Positions 29,882-37,847 of a stretch of DNA of 64,000 nucleotides are shown here, piece by piece. The notes beneath the pieces were generated by a model. It did not search any database and had not been told where the DNA came from. It saw nothing but the letters and a program-made list of their open reading frames with translations. A program made the position numbers and the translations under genes. The stretch spans positions 310,001 to 374,000 of the forward strand of contig CANNFR010000003.1 in the NCBI GenBank assembly GCA_947503935.1. The letters run 5' to 3'. The stretch is from an uncultured Paracoccaceae bacterium (GTDB taxonomy: Bacteria > Pseudomonadota > Alphaproteobacteria > Rhodobacterales > Rhodobacteraceae). Positions within the stretch are counted from its first letter, which is position 1; each line of letters starts with the position of its first letter.

Positions 29882-30340
29882 ATGACGGACTTTATTCTCA
29901 ACGGCGATCCGGTCACGGTCGACGCCGATCCGAATACACCGCTTTTGTGGGTCATTCGCGAGGAACTTGGCCTGACCGGCACCAAATTCGGGTGCGGAAT
30001 CGGCGCCTGTGGGGCTTGCACGGTGCATCTGGACGGGCAGCCAGTGCCGTCCTGCGCGGTGCCGCTGAACGCGGTTGAGGGCGGCGCGGTGACCACGATT
30101 GAGGGCCTGTCGCCCGACGGCACCCATCCGGTGCAGACCGCCTGGATCGAGATGGACGTGCCGCAATGCGGATATTGTCAGTCGGGCCAGATCATGACCA
30201 CGGCCGCCATGATCCGCGACGTGCCCGAGCCCACGGATGCCGATATCGACACCTATCTCGCCGGCAGTCTTTGCCGTTGCGGCGTCTACCCCCGAATCCG
30301 TGCCGCGGCCAAGCGCGCCGCCGAATTGTCCCGTGGTTGA
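29882..30340 (+). CDS. iorA: 2Fe-2S subunit of xanthine oxidase-family enzyme (isoquinoline 1-oxidoreductase alpha-like)
   Basis: A 152-residue electron-transfer subunit with two [2Fe-2S] centres. The plant-type cluster motif is FGCGIGACGACTVHLDG (residues ~38-55, with a later Cys in PVPSC). The helical-domain cluster is PQCGYCQSGQIM and LCRCGVYPRIRAA. It pairs with the molybdopterin subunit 10 bases downstream. ATG 29882 is preferred over 29876 because it places AAGGAG at proper distance. The substrate cannot be fixed from sequence; aldehydes or N-heterocycles are typical. Confidence 0.88.
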   Translation: MTDFILNGDPVTVDADPNTPLLWVIREELGLTGTKFGCGIGACGACTVHLDGQPVPSCAVPLNAVEGGAVTTIEGLSPDGTHPVQTAWIEMDVPQCGYCQSGQIMTTAAMIRDVPEPTDADIDTYLAGSLCRCGVYPRIRAAAKRAAELSRG

Positions 30341-30350
30341 GGAGAGCGCC

Positions 30351-32462
30351 ATGACCATCACCACCCGCCGTACCTTTCTGGCAGGCACTGCCGCCGCGCT
30401 GAGCGTGCCGCTTGTCCTGCCCGCCACCGCGCAGACGGCCCAGGAACTCGAGAGCTGGCCCGACGCCTTCCTGCGCATCGACACTGATGGCTCTGTCACC
30501 TGCATTTTGCCCACCTGCGAGATGGGGCAGGGCACCCACACCGGACAGGCGCAGATCCTGGCCGAGGAATTGGGCGCAGACTGGCGCAGCATTCGCATCG
30601 AAATGCCGGTGCAGCCCGCCCCGCCGTACCGGTTGCCCTTCGGTCAGATGCGGTCCGTCGGTTCGTACGGCATCCGCTATTTTCATGACCCGATGCGCCG
30701 GGCGGCGGCGCAGATGCGCACCATGCTCAAGCAGGCCGCCGCAAACCAGCTGGGCGTGCCCAAGCCCGAACTGACCGTGCGCGACGGCTTGGTGATCCAT
30801 GAGGCAAGTGGGCGCGAGATCGCGTTTGGCGATCTGGTTCAGGCCGCCGCGCTTCTGCCCGTCCCGGCAGAGCCGCATCTTCTGCCAGAGGCCGAGCGGA
30901 CATTGACCGGTCAATCGATTCCGCGTCTCGATACGCCGGCCAAGGTTCGCGGTGAGGCGATCTACGCCATCGATGTGACGCTGCCCGATATGGCTTATGG
31001 CGCCGCGCGCATGGCCCCGGTCTTCTCGGCTGATGTTGAGGCAATGGACACGGCCAGCGTCACGGATATGCCGGGCGTGCTGGCTGTCACGCAGGTGCCC
31101 CGCGGGGCCGTTGTCGTCGCCGAAAGCTGGTGGCAGGCGCGGGCTGCCGCCGAGGCGCTCGACATCACCTTCACCGCGACCGAGCACGACACGCTCGACA
31201 CGCCCGGCATGGAGGCCACCATCGCCGAAGGTTTGTCGCGTGCGGACGTGCCGATGACGCTGGAACGCGGCGAGCCGATGGGCCGCCTTGATGCTGCGAC
31301 GCAAATCATCGAGGCGGATTACGCCGTCCCGATGCTGGCCCATGCCTGCATGGAGCCAATCAACTGCACCGCACAGGCCAGTGAGGGGCGCACCGAGCTT
31401 TGGGCCGGCACCCAGGGCCACGATTGGAAGCGCATGATGCTGGAGCGTGAACTTGGCATCCCGGCCGACGAGCTCTTCATCAACACCACCTATCTGGGCG
31501 GCGGCTTCGGCCGAAAGACCTGGCATCACGACGCCGTGCAGGCCGTGCTGGCGTCCCGCGCCGTTGGTGGGCGGCCGGTCAAGGTCATCTGGACGCGTGA
31601 GCAGGACATGACCTTCGGCATGTACCGCCAGACCATGCAGGCACGCTTTCGCGCCTCGCTGTCGGAGAGCGGCCGGATCGAAGCGATGACGGTGCGTGTC
31701 GCCGGGCCGCAGATGGGCGCGGCCATCGTGCAGGCCAACAACATGGACCCATTCTCGCTCCTCGGTCTGGTGGACACGCCTTATGCGATCCCGAATTACG
31801 CGGTCGATCATGCTGTGGTCGACATCCCCGTGCCGCTATCGGCCTGGCGCGCGATTGCGACCAGTTTCACCGGCTACTGGATGGAAAGCTTCATTGACGA
31901 ACTGGCCGAGGCGGCGGGTATGGACCCGCTGGCCTTCCGGCTGGCCAATCTGCCCTCCGACGCCCGCGCGCGTGCGGTGCTGGAACGGGTGGCGGGGATG
32001 TCGGACTGGAACGGCGCCGCGCCCGAGGGCATCCATCGCGGGATCTCGGTGGTCGAAGCCTACGGCAGTTCTGTCGCACAGGTTGCCGAGATCCGCATGG
32101 ACGGCGACCGCGTGAGCGTGCCGCGCGTCTTCGCGGCCATCGATTGCGGGCGGGCGATCAACCCGGGCCAGGTCGAGACGCAGATCCAAGGGTCGGTCAT
32201 CGACGCGCTTGGCCCCACTTTGCGGGCCAAGATCTCGCTGGAAAACGGCGCCGCGGTCCAAGCGAACTTCCCCGACTACCCGCTTTTGCGGATCGACGAG
32301 GCGCCCGATGTCGCGGTCGAGATCGTTGAAACGGGCGCCCCCCTGGGCGGTGTCGGCGAACCGGGCGTGCCGCCGCTTGCCGGGGCGGTCTGCAACGCCG
32401 TCTTCGCGGCGACGGGGCGGCGCATTCGGTCCTTGCCGCTGTCAGATCACGACCTTGCGTAA
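30351..32462 (+). CDS. iorB: Molybdopterin-binding subunit, isoquinoline 1-oxidoreductase beta-like
   Basis: A 703-residue molybdenum hydroxylase large subunit of the xanthine oxidase family. A twin-arginine leader (TTRRTFLAGTAAALSVPLVL) predicts Tat export to the periplasm. Landmarks include PTCEMGQGTHTGQAQILAEE, YAVPMLAHACMEPINCTAQA, LGGGFGRK near residue 383, and the C-terminal GAPLGGVGEPGVPPLAGAV carrying the active-site Glu of the family. It should dock with the 2Fe-2S subunit and pass electrons to the cytochrome c encoded next. Confidence 0.88.
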   Translation: MTITTRRTFLAGTAAALSVPLVLPATAQTAQELESWPDAFLRIDTDGSVTCILPTCEMGQGTHTGQAQILAEELGADWRSIRIEMPVQPAPPYRLPFGQMRSVGSYGIRYFHDPMRRAAAQMRTMLKQAAANQLGVPKPELTVRDGLVIHEASGREIAFGDLVQAAALLPVPAEPHLLPEAERTLTGQSIPRLDTPAKVRGEAIYAIDVTLPDMAYGAARMAPVFSADVEAMDTASVTDMPGVLAVTQVPRGAVVVAESWWQARAAAEALDITFTATEHDTLDTPGMEATIAEGLSRADVPMTLERGEPMGRLDAATQIIEADYAVPMLAHACMEPINCTAQASEGRTELWAGTQGHDWKRMMLERELGIPADELFINTTYLGGGFGRKTWHHDAVQAVLASRAVGGRPVKVIWTREQDMTFGMYRQTMQARFRASLSESGRIEAMTVRVAGPQMGAAIVQANNMDPFSLLGLVDTPYAIPNYAVDHAVVDIPVPLSAWRAIATSFTGYWMESFIDELAEAAGMDPLAFRLANLPSDARARAVLERVAGMSDWNGAAPEGIHRGISVVEAYGSSVAQVAEIRMDGDRVSVPRVFAAIDCGRAINPGQVETQIQGSVIDALGPTLRAKISLENGAAVQANFPDYPLLRIDEAPDVAVEIVETGAPLGGVGEPGVPPLAGAVCNAVFAATGRRIRSLPLSDHDLA

Positions 32463-32487
32463 ACCCGGGAAGAAAGGATGGTCGCCC

Positions 32488-32865
32488 ATGCGTTTCAAAT
32501 GTCCCTCACTGCTCGCCGCCGCTCTGGTCGCCGGTGGCCCCCTTTACGGACAAGAGGCCGCCGGCGATCCGGCAAACGGCCAGATCGCTTTCGCGCAATG
32601 TTCGGGGTGCCATTCGACCCAGGAAGGGCGCCCGGGTGCGGGGCCCCATCTTGCCGGCCTTATGGGCCGGCAAATCGGGTCGGTGGAGGACTTCCGCTAT
32701 TCTGACGCCCTGATCCAGGAGGACCGCGCCTGGGATGCCGGGCTTCTGTCCGCATACCTCACCGATCCACGCGGTACGATCCCTGGGTCGCGAAAAACCC
32801 ATGTGCTACGCGACAGCACGACAGCCGCCGATGTGATTGCTTATCTTGCAAGCTTATCCGAATAA
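32488..32865 (+). CDS. Periplasmic class I cytochrome c-like protein
   Basis: A 125-residue protein with a signal peptide (SLLAAALVAGGPLYGQ) and one haem site CSGCHS near residue 38. GAGPHLAGLMGRQIGS and FRYSDAL fit mitochondrial-type cytochrome c. At the usual distal-ligand site (PGTKMxF in the family) it reads IPGSRKTHVLRDS, with no Met, so the sixth ligand must differ or be absent. It is the third gene of the operon, 25 bases after iorB, and is the likely electron acceptor of the molybdoenzyme. Confidence 0.85.
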   Translation: MRFKCPSLLAAALVAGGPLYGQEAAGDPANGQIAFAQCSGCHSTQEGRPGAGPHLAGLMGRQIGSVEDFRYSDALIQEDRAWDAGLLSAYLTDPRGTIPGSRKTHVLRDSTTAADVIAYLASLSE

Positions 32866-32902
32866 ACACGCCGCTCCGCAGCGCGGCAAAACTCTTGTAG
32901 CA

Positions 32903-34684
32903 ATGGCGTCCGTGGGAACCCTCCGTCTTTCCACGCTGCTGCCACTGGCCTTGGCATTGTTGGTGGTGGCTGCGGCCGTTCCGACCATCTTGGTGGGCTT
33001 CACGCTGTCGTCGCGTGCGACGGACCGGCTGGTCCTGCAACGCGCCGAGACGGTGATGGACGGGATGGAGGCCGAGGTCGAGCGGCTGCTGGAACCGGTT
33101 GTCGCGCAACTTGCCTATGCCCGCCTTGCGGTCGCCGAGGGGATCGTCACGCCGGAAGATACCGAAAACCTTCGTGCATTCGCGCTGGGTCTGCTGGCGG
33201 GCACGCCGCAGGTGTTTGGCGTTGGCTGGGTCCGGCCTGACGGGTCCATGCGCCGTTGGGAGCGTGGGACCTTCCGCGAAATCGAGGAGCCGTTGGAGCG
33301 TCTGCCTTTCACCCGGCAGGCCGTTGCCGATGCACGGGCCGGCAAGGTCGCGGTCTGGGCGGAACCCTTCGTGAGCGAGGCCCTGGGGGACGTCATTCTC
33401 AATTACCGCGTCGCGGTTGAGCGGGGGGAAGACATGCTCGGCCTGTTTGCAATCGGTGTCACCGGTGCAGGGTTGTCTCGCTACGCCGAGGAGGTTTCGG
33501 AACGCTATGGCGTGACGGCCTTCGTCTTGTCGGGCGATGACCGGCTGATCGCCTATCCCGGACGGACCGCAATGATCCCCGAGGCCGGTGTCACCGAGCC
33601 GCCGCATGTCGAGACCAGCAGCAACCCGGTCGTGGCCGGCATCTGGCAGGCCCGGCTCGGTCCGGTCGATGCGGGGTCCGGCACCGGGGCCCATCTGAGC
33701 CGGATCGATGGAGAGCTTTATGCCTATTTCATTCGCGAGCTTCCGGGCTATGCGCCCCGGCCTTTGACGATCGTCGTGGCGTCCCCCCTTTCGGCCACCG
33801 CGTTCGAGAGGCGCTCTCCCTATCTTGCAGCCGGGATTGGCCTTGTGTTAACGGCGATCGCGGCGGGGGCCGCCTGGATGTTGGGCCGGCACCTTGCCCA
33901 GCCGGTCGGGCGCCTCGATGCTGCCCTCGGGTCGATGTCGGCGCTTGATTTCGCGGGGGCCCGGCAGCATCAGCTTGGCCACTCGCGTGTTCGCGAATGG
34001 CGCTCGATCGCCGAGCGGGTCGAGGACACGTCGGCCACGCTTGAAAAATTGTCGACCTACGTTCCCCAGGCACTGACACGTCGCCTGCTCAGCCTTCCGG
34101 GCCGGGCCGCGGCGCCGGAGGAGCGCGACGTCACCATCCTCTTCATGGACATGGAGGGGTTCACCCATTTCGCGGCCGGACGCAGCGCGCCTGCAACCGC
34201 CGCCCATCTGTCGCGGATCTTCGCAATCGCGGGGCCGATGATCGAACGCCATGGCGGTGTCATTGATAAATATACAGGCGATGGGTTGATGGCCTTCTGG
34301 GGGGCGCCCGAGGCACAGAGTGACCACGCGGCGCGGGCATTGCGCACGGCGGCGGAACTGACGCGCGTGCTGCCTGCGGTCATCGCGGGTGGCCCCCGCG
34401 TCCGGATCGGGCTGCATGCCGGGCCGGCTGTCGTCGGGGATATCGGGTTCCCCGGCCGGGTCGACTATACCCTGACTGGCGATACGGTAAACGTGGCGCA
34501 GCGTATCGAGGCGGCTGTCAGGGGCCTACACCCGTCCGATCCGGTCATTGTCGGCGCAAGCCAGGCCGTGCTTGACCGGGCGGGGATGAGTGCGGCAGCG
34601 ACCGGCACCACCCTTCGGGGCGCCCCCGTTGCGGCCTATGTGCTGGATCTGGGTGTTTTGCCTTTTGCCGAGGCCTCGGCCTGA
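32903..34684 (+). CDS. Membrane-anchored class III adenylate/guanylate cyclase
   Basis: 593 residues. An N-terminal helix (LLPLALALLVVAAAVPTILV), a periplasmic sensing domain of about 270 residues (Cache-like by position), a second helix near residue 310 (AAGIGLVLTAIAAGAAWMLG) and a HAMP-like linker precede the catalytic domain at about 415-560. There the two metal Asp appear in ILFMDMEGFTHF and KYTGDGLMAFWG, with GFPGRVDYTLTGDTVNVAQR near the end. A Lys before TGDG fits an adenine-specific pocket. The stop lies inside the convergent LysR gene (49-bp overlap). ATG 32903 gives a signal-anchor start. Confidence 0.88.
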   Translation: MASVGTLRLSTLLPLALALLVVAAAVPTILVGFTLSSRATDRLVLQRAETVMDGMEAEVERLLEPVVAQLAYARLAVAEGIVTPEDTENLRAFALGLLAGTPQVFGVGWVRPDGSMRRWERGTFREIEEPLERLPFTRQAVADARAGKVAVWAEPFVSEALGDVILNYRVAVERGEDMLGLFAIGVTGAGLSRYAEEVSERYGVTAFVLSGDDRLIAYPGRTAMIPEAGVTEPPHVETSSNPVVAGIWQARLGPVDAGSGTGAHLSRIDGELYAYFIRELPGYAPRPLTIVVASPLSATAFERRSPYLAAGIGLVLTAIAAGAAWMLGRHLAQPVGRLDAALGSMSALDFAGARQHQLGHSRVREWRSIAERVEDTSATLEKLSTYVPQALTRRLLSLPGRAAAPEERDVTILFMDMEGFTHFAAGRSAPATAAHLSRIFAIAGPMIERHGGVIDKYTGDGLMAFWGAPEAQSDHAARALRTAAELTRVLPAVIAGGPRVRIGLHAGPAVVGDIGFPGRVDYTLTGDTVNVAQRIEAAVRGLHPSDPVIVGASQAVLDRAGMSAAATGTTLRGAPVAAYVLDLGVLPFAEASA

Positions 34685-35595
34685 TCGGATGACGTCAAGA
34701 CGCCAAGCCTGGTGCCGATCGCCTCGATAAGCCAGCGTCCGGCCATACCCGGTGGCTTCGCCCGCTTATGCACGGCATGCAGCGTCTCGACCGGCGGATC
34801 GCCTGGCAGAGCTTCCAGATCGAGGGCCATGAGCCGCCCAGCCGCCACATCTTCCACGACCAGGTGGGCCGGAACGACGCCCCAGCCGAACCCACGCAGA
34901 AGCAGCGTTCGGCGTACCGACTGATCCGCGATCGGCCAGACACCAAGCGACAGGGGATCGGCCGTGCCTGTACCTCGCGCACTGGCGGCCACAAGCTGCC
35001 GGTGGTTCCGCAACGCCATCGACGAAATCGGCCCCTCAAGGGCAGCCAGCGGGTGGCTGGGAGCCGAGACAGCGAGGATCGGAAGGCGGCCCGCAACTTC
35101 ATGCGCGATGTCGTCCTGCGCCCCGCGCACGTTGTACGAGCCCACAAAGCCGATATCGGCCGCATTCTCGCGCACCATGTCCAACGGCCCGCCCGCCTCC
35201 TGCACCAGTAGGTCGAGGTCGGTCATGGGATAGAGCGCCGTGAAGTCTGTCAGCACGTCGGCCAGAGTGTCCGGCGGCACAAGCAGAGAGGCCGCGATGA
35301 TCACACGCGGCTCGACCTCGCCGCTCAGGGCGCGGGCGCGCTCGCGCAGGGCATCCATGCGGTCAATGACCCCGCGTGCTTCAGCGACCACCGCCGCCCC
35401 GGCCGAGGTCAATGTCGGACGTCGCGTGGACCGATCAAAGAGTTTCAGATCAAGCTGAAACTCAAGCGACGAGATCGCATGGCTGACCGCCGACTGCGCG
35501 CGCTGCACATGGCCGGCCGCCTTTGTGAACGAGCCCTGATCCACGACGGCGATCAGCATCCGCAATTGGTCGAGCGTCACTCCATCAAGCATCAT
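34636..35595 (-). CDS. LysR-family transcriptional regulator
   Basis: A 319-residue regulator. The N-terminal winged helix-turn-helix reads LDQLRMLIAVVDQGSFTKAA and AQSAVSHAISSLEFQLDLKL; the effector domain follows from about residue 95. It is divergent from the MBL hydrolase gene with a 98-base gap and is a plausible regulator of that gene. Its last 49 bases overlap the end of the cyclase gene on the other strand. The effector is unknown. Confidence 0.92.
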   Translation of the reverse strand: MMLDGVTLDQLRMLIAVVDQGSFTKAAGHVQRAQSAVSHAISSLEFQLDLKLFDRSTRRPTLTSAGAAVVAEARGVIDRMDALRERARALSGEVEPRVIIAASLLVPPDTLADVLTDFTALYPMTDLDLLVQEAGGPLDMVRENAADIGFVGSYNVRGAQDDIAHEVAGRLPILAVSAPSHPLAALEGPISSMALRNHRQLVAASARGTGTADPLSLGVWPIADQSVRRTLLLRGFGWGVVPAHLVVEDVAAGRLMALDLEALPGDPPVETLHAVHKRAKPPGMAGRWLIEAIGTRLGVLTSSDQAEASAKGKTPRSST

Positions 35596-35693
35596 TTCTC
35601 CGCTTAGCAGTATTGACCGTTCTAAAAATCTTATAGTTCGGATCGATTATTTCCCACTACATCGATAGATGGCAGGGCGCCATATAAGAACCC

Positions 35694-36575
35694 ATGAACG
35701 AGATACCCGCGATACTCGGCTCCGGCGCCAAGGTGACCAGCCCCACTGCGGTGGCGCTTGACGTGACCATCTGGGGCGCGCGCGGGTCGCTGCCGGCCTC
35801 CGGCCCGGCCTATGACCACTACGGAGGCGCGACTTGCGCGGTCGAGGTCGCGGCCGGTGATCGGACTATCATTTTTGACGCCGGGACCGGGATCGTTCCG
35901 ATGGGCGCGGCCATGGGCCGGCGCGATGTGCGGGACATCGATCTGTTTCTCACCCATTTGCACTACGATCACGTCATGGGCCTGCCGTATTTCAGCCCGC
36001 TCCATGATCCGAACACACGGCTGCGCATCCATCTGGGCGGTGCCAGCGATACCGAGGCGCAGAACCGGGTCGCTGACTATTTTCGGCAGCCGTTCTTTCC
36101 CATTGCTCTTGATGCGTTTCCGGCGAAGGTCTCGGTCCATGGGCTTCCGGAAGGCGTGCACCATCTGGGCGATGATCTGCGCCTGACCGTCTTGGACCTG
36201 GCCCATCCGGAGGGTGCAACAGGTTTGCGGCTGGACAGGGACGGCGTTGCATTCGCCTACATCACCGACTTCGAACACGATAACGGCCCCGGAGACGAGG
36301 CCGTGATGGCCTTGGCACGTGGCGCCGATCTTGCCTTGCTCGACGCAACCTACACCCCCGAAGAATACGCCGCTCGGCGCGGCTGGGGCCACGCCCATTG
36401 GCGCGCGGCCGGAGAGCTCGCGACGCGTGCAGACGCGCAGGCCTTCGGTCTGTTTCACCATCGCCACGACAGAACCGACGGTGACCTCGGAAAGATCGAA
36501 GCGCTGACGCGTAAAGTGTTCCCCCGCGCTTTCGCTGCCAGGGCCGGACAGATGTTCCACCTGCGAAAGCGATAA
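35694..36575 (+). CDS. MBL-fold hydrolase, cyclic-nucleotide phosphodiesterase-like
   Basis: A 293-residue metallohydrolase. The opening WGARGSLPASGPAYDHYGGA is the pattern of MBL enzymes related to phosphoribosyl/cyclic nucleotide phosphodiesterases. The metal motif THLHYDHVMGLPYF lies near residue 86, with further ligands in YITDFEHDN, LLDATYTPEEY and LFHHRHDRTD. It is encoded 1.0 kb from a nucleotide cyclase, which makes a cyclic-nucleotide-degrading role attractive but unproven. ATG 35694 follows a divergent promoter shared with the LysR gene. Confidence 0.82.
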   Translation: MNEIPAILGSGAKVTSPTAVALDVTIWGARGSLPASGPAYDHYGGATCAVEVAAGDRTIIFDAGTGIVPMGAAMGRRDVRDIDLFLTHLHYDHVMGLPYFSPLHDPNTRLRIHLGGASDTEAQNRVADYFRQPFFPIALDAFPAKVSVHGLPEGVHHLGDDLRLTVLDLAHPEGATGLRLDRDGVAFAYITDFEHDNGPGDEAVMALARGADLALLDATYTPEEYAARRGWGHAHWRAAGELATRADAQAFGLFHHRHDRTDGDLGKIEALTRKVFPRAFAARAGQMFHLRKR

Positions 36576-36926
36576 ACCAAAGGCCTCCAAAGGCAGTCTA
36601 TGCTGAACTTGAGGCCGCGTTTTGCGCCAAAATCGAACTGGCGGTAGAGACCTGCTGCCTCCACCCGCAAAACGGCAAATGCGCGGCCGGTGGGGCTGCG
36701 CCCTTGGGGCCTCTCGGCGATCTTTGAAACCAATGGAACACTGGCATCGGCCCGGGCCGCGCCGAAGGCAAGCCCTGTCGACGCAACGCCAACAGGGCGC
36801 CCGTCATGGGACGCCCTGTGGCCGTCATTCCTTTGGGTATTGCCGGACCTCAAATTGCCTTTGCATTCTGAAAGGCCCGGATTTTCGGATGGCGCGTGGA
36901 GAAGGCAACCTCCACGCGCCATGCCC
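36576..36926. other. 351-bp gap with two inverted repeats
   Basis: Open frames here are inconsistent with a conserved protein. Two strong inverted repeats occur: ACAGGGCG/CGCCCTGT at about 36791-36818 with a 12-base loop, and the 13-bp stem at 36889-36922 listed separately. It probably holds 3' ends of the convergent genes on both sides. Confidence 0.4.
36889..36922 (-). terminator. 13-bp perfect stem-loop after the three-repeat protein gene
   Basis: ATGGCGCGTGGAG and CTCCACGCGCCAT pair perfectly around an 8-base loop, 4 bases beyond the stop of the minus-strand gene at 36927. No clear U-tract follows, so it may act as a processed 3' end or a rho-assisted terminator. Confidence 0.55.
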
Positions 36927-37415
36927 TCAATCATCTTCGCGGTCAGACTGGATCTGCACCAGTTCGGTCAGCGTATACTGGCCAGGTTCGACGCCAAGCG
37001 ACAGGGCCAGTTGCCGCTCTCCGGGCGAGACAGAGGTGCCTTGCGTCGAGAGCACAGCGTCATCGCCTGAGCGGATCAGGTTGATGCGCTGGGTGTCGTT
37101 CTCTTCAATGGCGGTCCGAAGTGCGACGATCTCGCCAAGTGAGTACTCTTCCGCGTTGACACCGATGGAAGCCGCAAGCTGGGCGTGGCCGGCGCTGACG
37201 CCGAAGCTCTGGGTGGACATCACATCGTTGTTGCCGTTCAGGATGTTGCGGATGCGGCTCCGGTCATTGTCTTCCATTGCGGTTTGCAACTGAACAAGCT
37301 CGGTCAGGCTGTAGGCGCCGGGTTCAACCCCAAGCGAGCGTGCCAGTTGATCGTTGGCCAGGGCCGGTGTGGCCAGGCCGAGAACGAGGGCGGTGGTGAG
37401 AGCAAAGCGGGTCAT
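36927..37415 (-). CDS. Secreted protein with three ~55-residue internal repeats
   Basis: 162 residues with a signal peptide (TRFALTTALVLGLATPALA). The mature part consists of three copies of a unit opening with LARSLGVEPGAYSLTELVQL, LAASIGVNAEEYSLGEIVAL and LALSLGVEPGQYTLTELVQI, each continuing with an acidic DND-type helix. No known family name comes to mind. The repeat suggests a small helical bundle, perhaps a binding or structural protein in the periplasm or outside the cell. AAAGGACTAT upstream serves as ribosome binding site. Confidence 0.75.
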   Translation of the reverse strand: MTRFALTTALVLGLATPALANDQLARSLGVEPGAYSLTELVQLQTAMEDNDRSRIRNILNGNNDVMSTQSFGVSAGHAQLAASIGVNAEEYSLGEIVALRTAIEENDTQRINLIRSGDDAVLSTQGTSVSPGERQLALSLGVEPGQYTLTELVQIQSDREDD

Positions 37416-37484
37416 GATATAGTCCTTTCGGGTTTGATTTGTGGTTCGTTTGTTTGGCGGAGCGTTGTTGTTGCCTCCGATGAT

Positions 37485-37772
37485 CTAAATATAGAAATCA
37501 ACAATATTGTTTGAACTGCGAAAAAATTTCTCAATACTATCAATTAAATTGATCATACAAGTGCGTCCGATTATTGATTGTTGGTTAACCACAGGAGCGC
37601 AGACCGAGATTTGGTATCCACTCTCTTGCCCGGTGCCGACAAAGCATTCGTTGTTCAGCATCTCTTCCGCGGATGTGAGTGCTGGTTTCTGAAAGAAAGT
37701 CCCCACGCTGATCAGAGCAATCAGCAATCCTGCGCGCAGATTTGATGTCTTGTTCGTTCCTGGGGTTCGCAT
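37485..37772 (-). CDS. Small putative secreted hypothetical protein
   Basis: 95 residues from ATG 37772, which has GAAAGGA 6 bases upstream; a second ATG in frame at 37787 lacks such a site. The hydrophobic stretch LRAGLLIALISVGTFF acts as signal peptide or anchor. Three Cys (NECFVG, SVCAPV, RTCMIN) could form a disulfide. The gene is clearly more A+T-rich than its neighbours, notably at its 3' end, suggesting foreign origin or relaxed selection. No homologue is recognised. Confidence 0.5.
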   Translation of the reverse strand: MRTPGTNKTSNLRAGLLIALISVGTFFQKPALTSAEEMLNNECFVGTGQESGYQISVCAPVVNQQSIIGRTCMINLIDSIEKFFRSSNNIVDFYI

Positions 37773-37847
37773 CGGATTTCCTTTCATCTGCTAGGGTTTA
37801 TGCAATTCGGTATGGCGGCCGTGCCGCGGGCGGACGCTGTCCCGGTT

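Noticed and set aside
36622-37293. Plus-strand 223-codon frame over the three-repeat gene
   Set aside because: The minus-strand gene has a signal peptide and internal repeats; the plus frame has neither.
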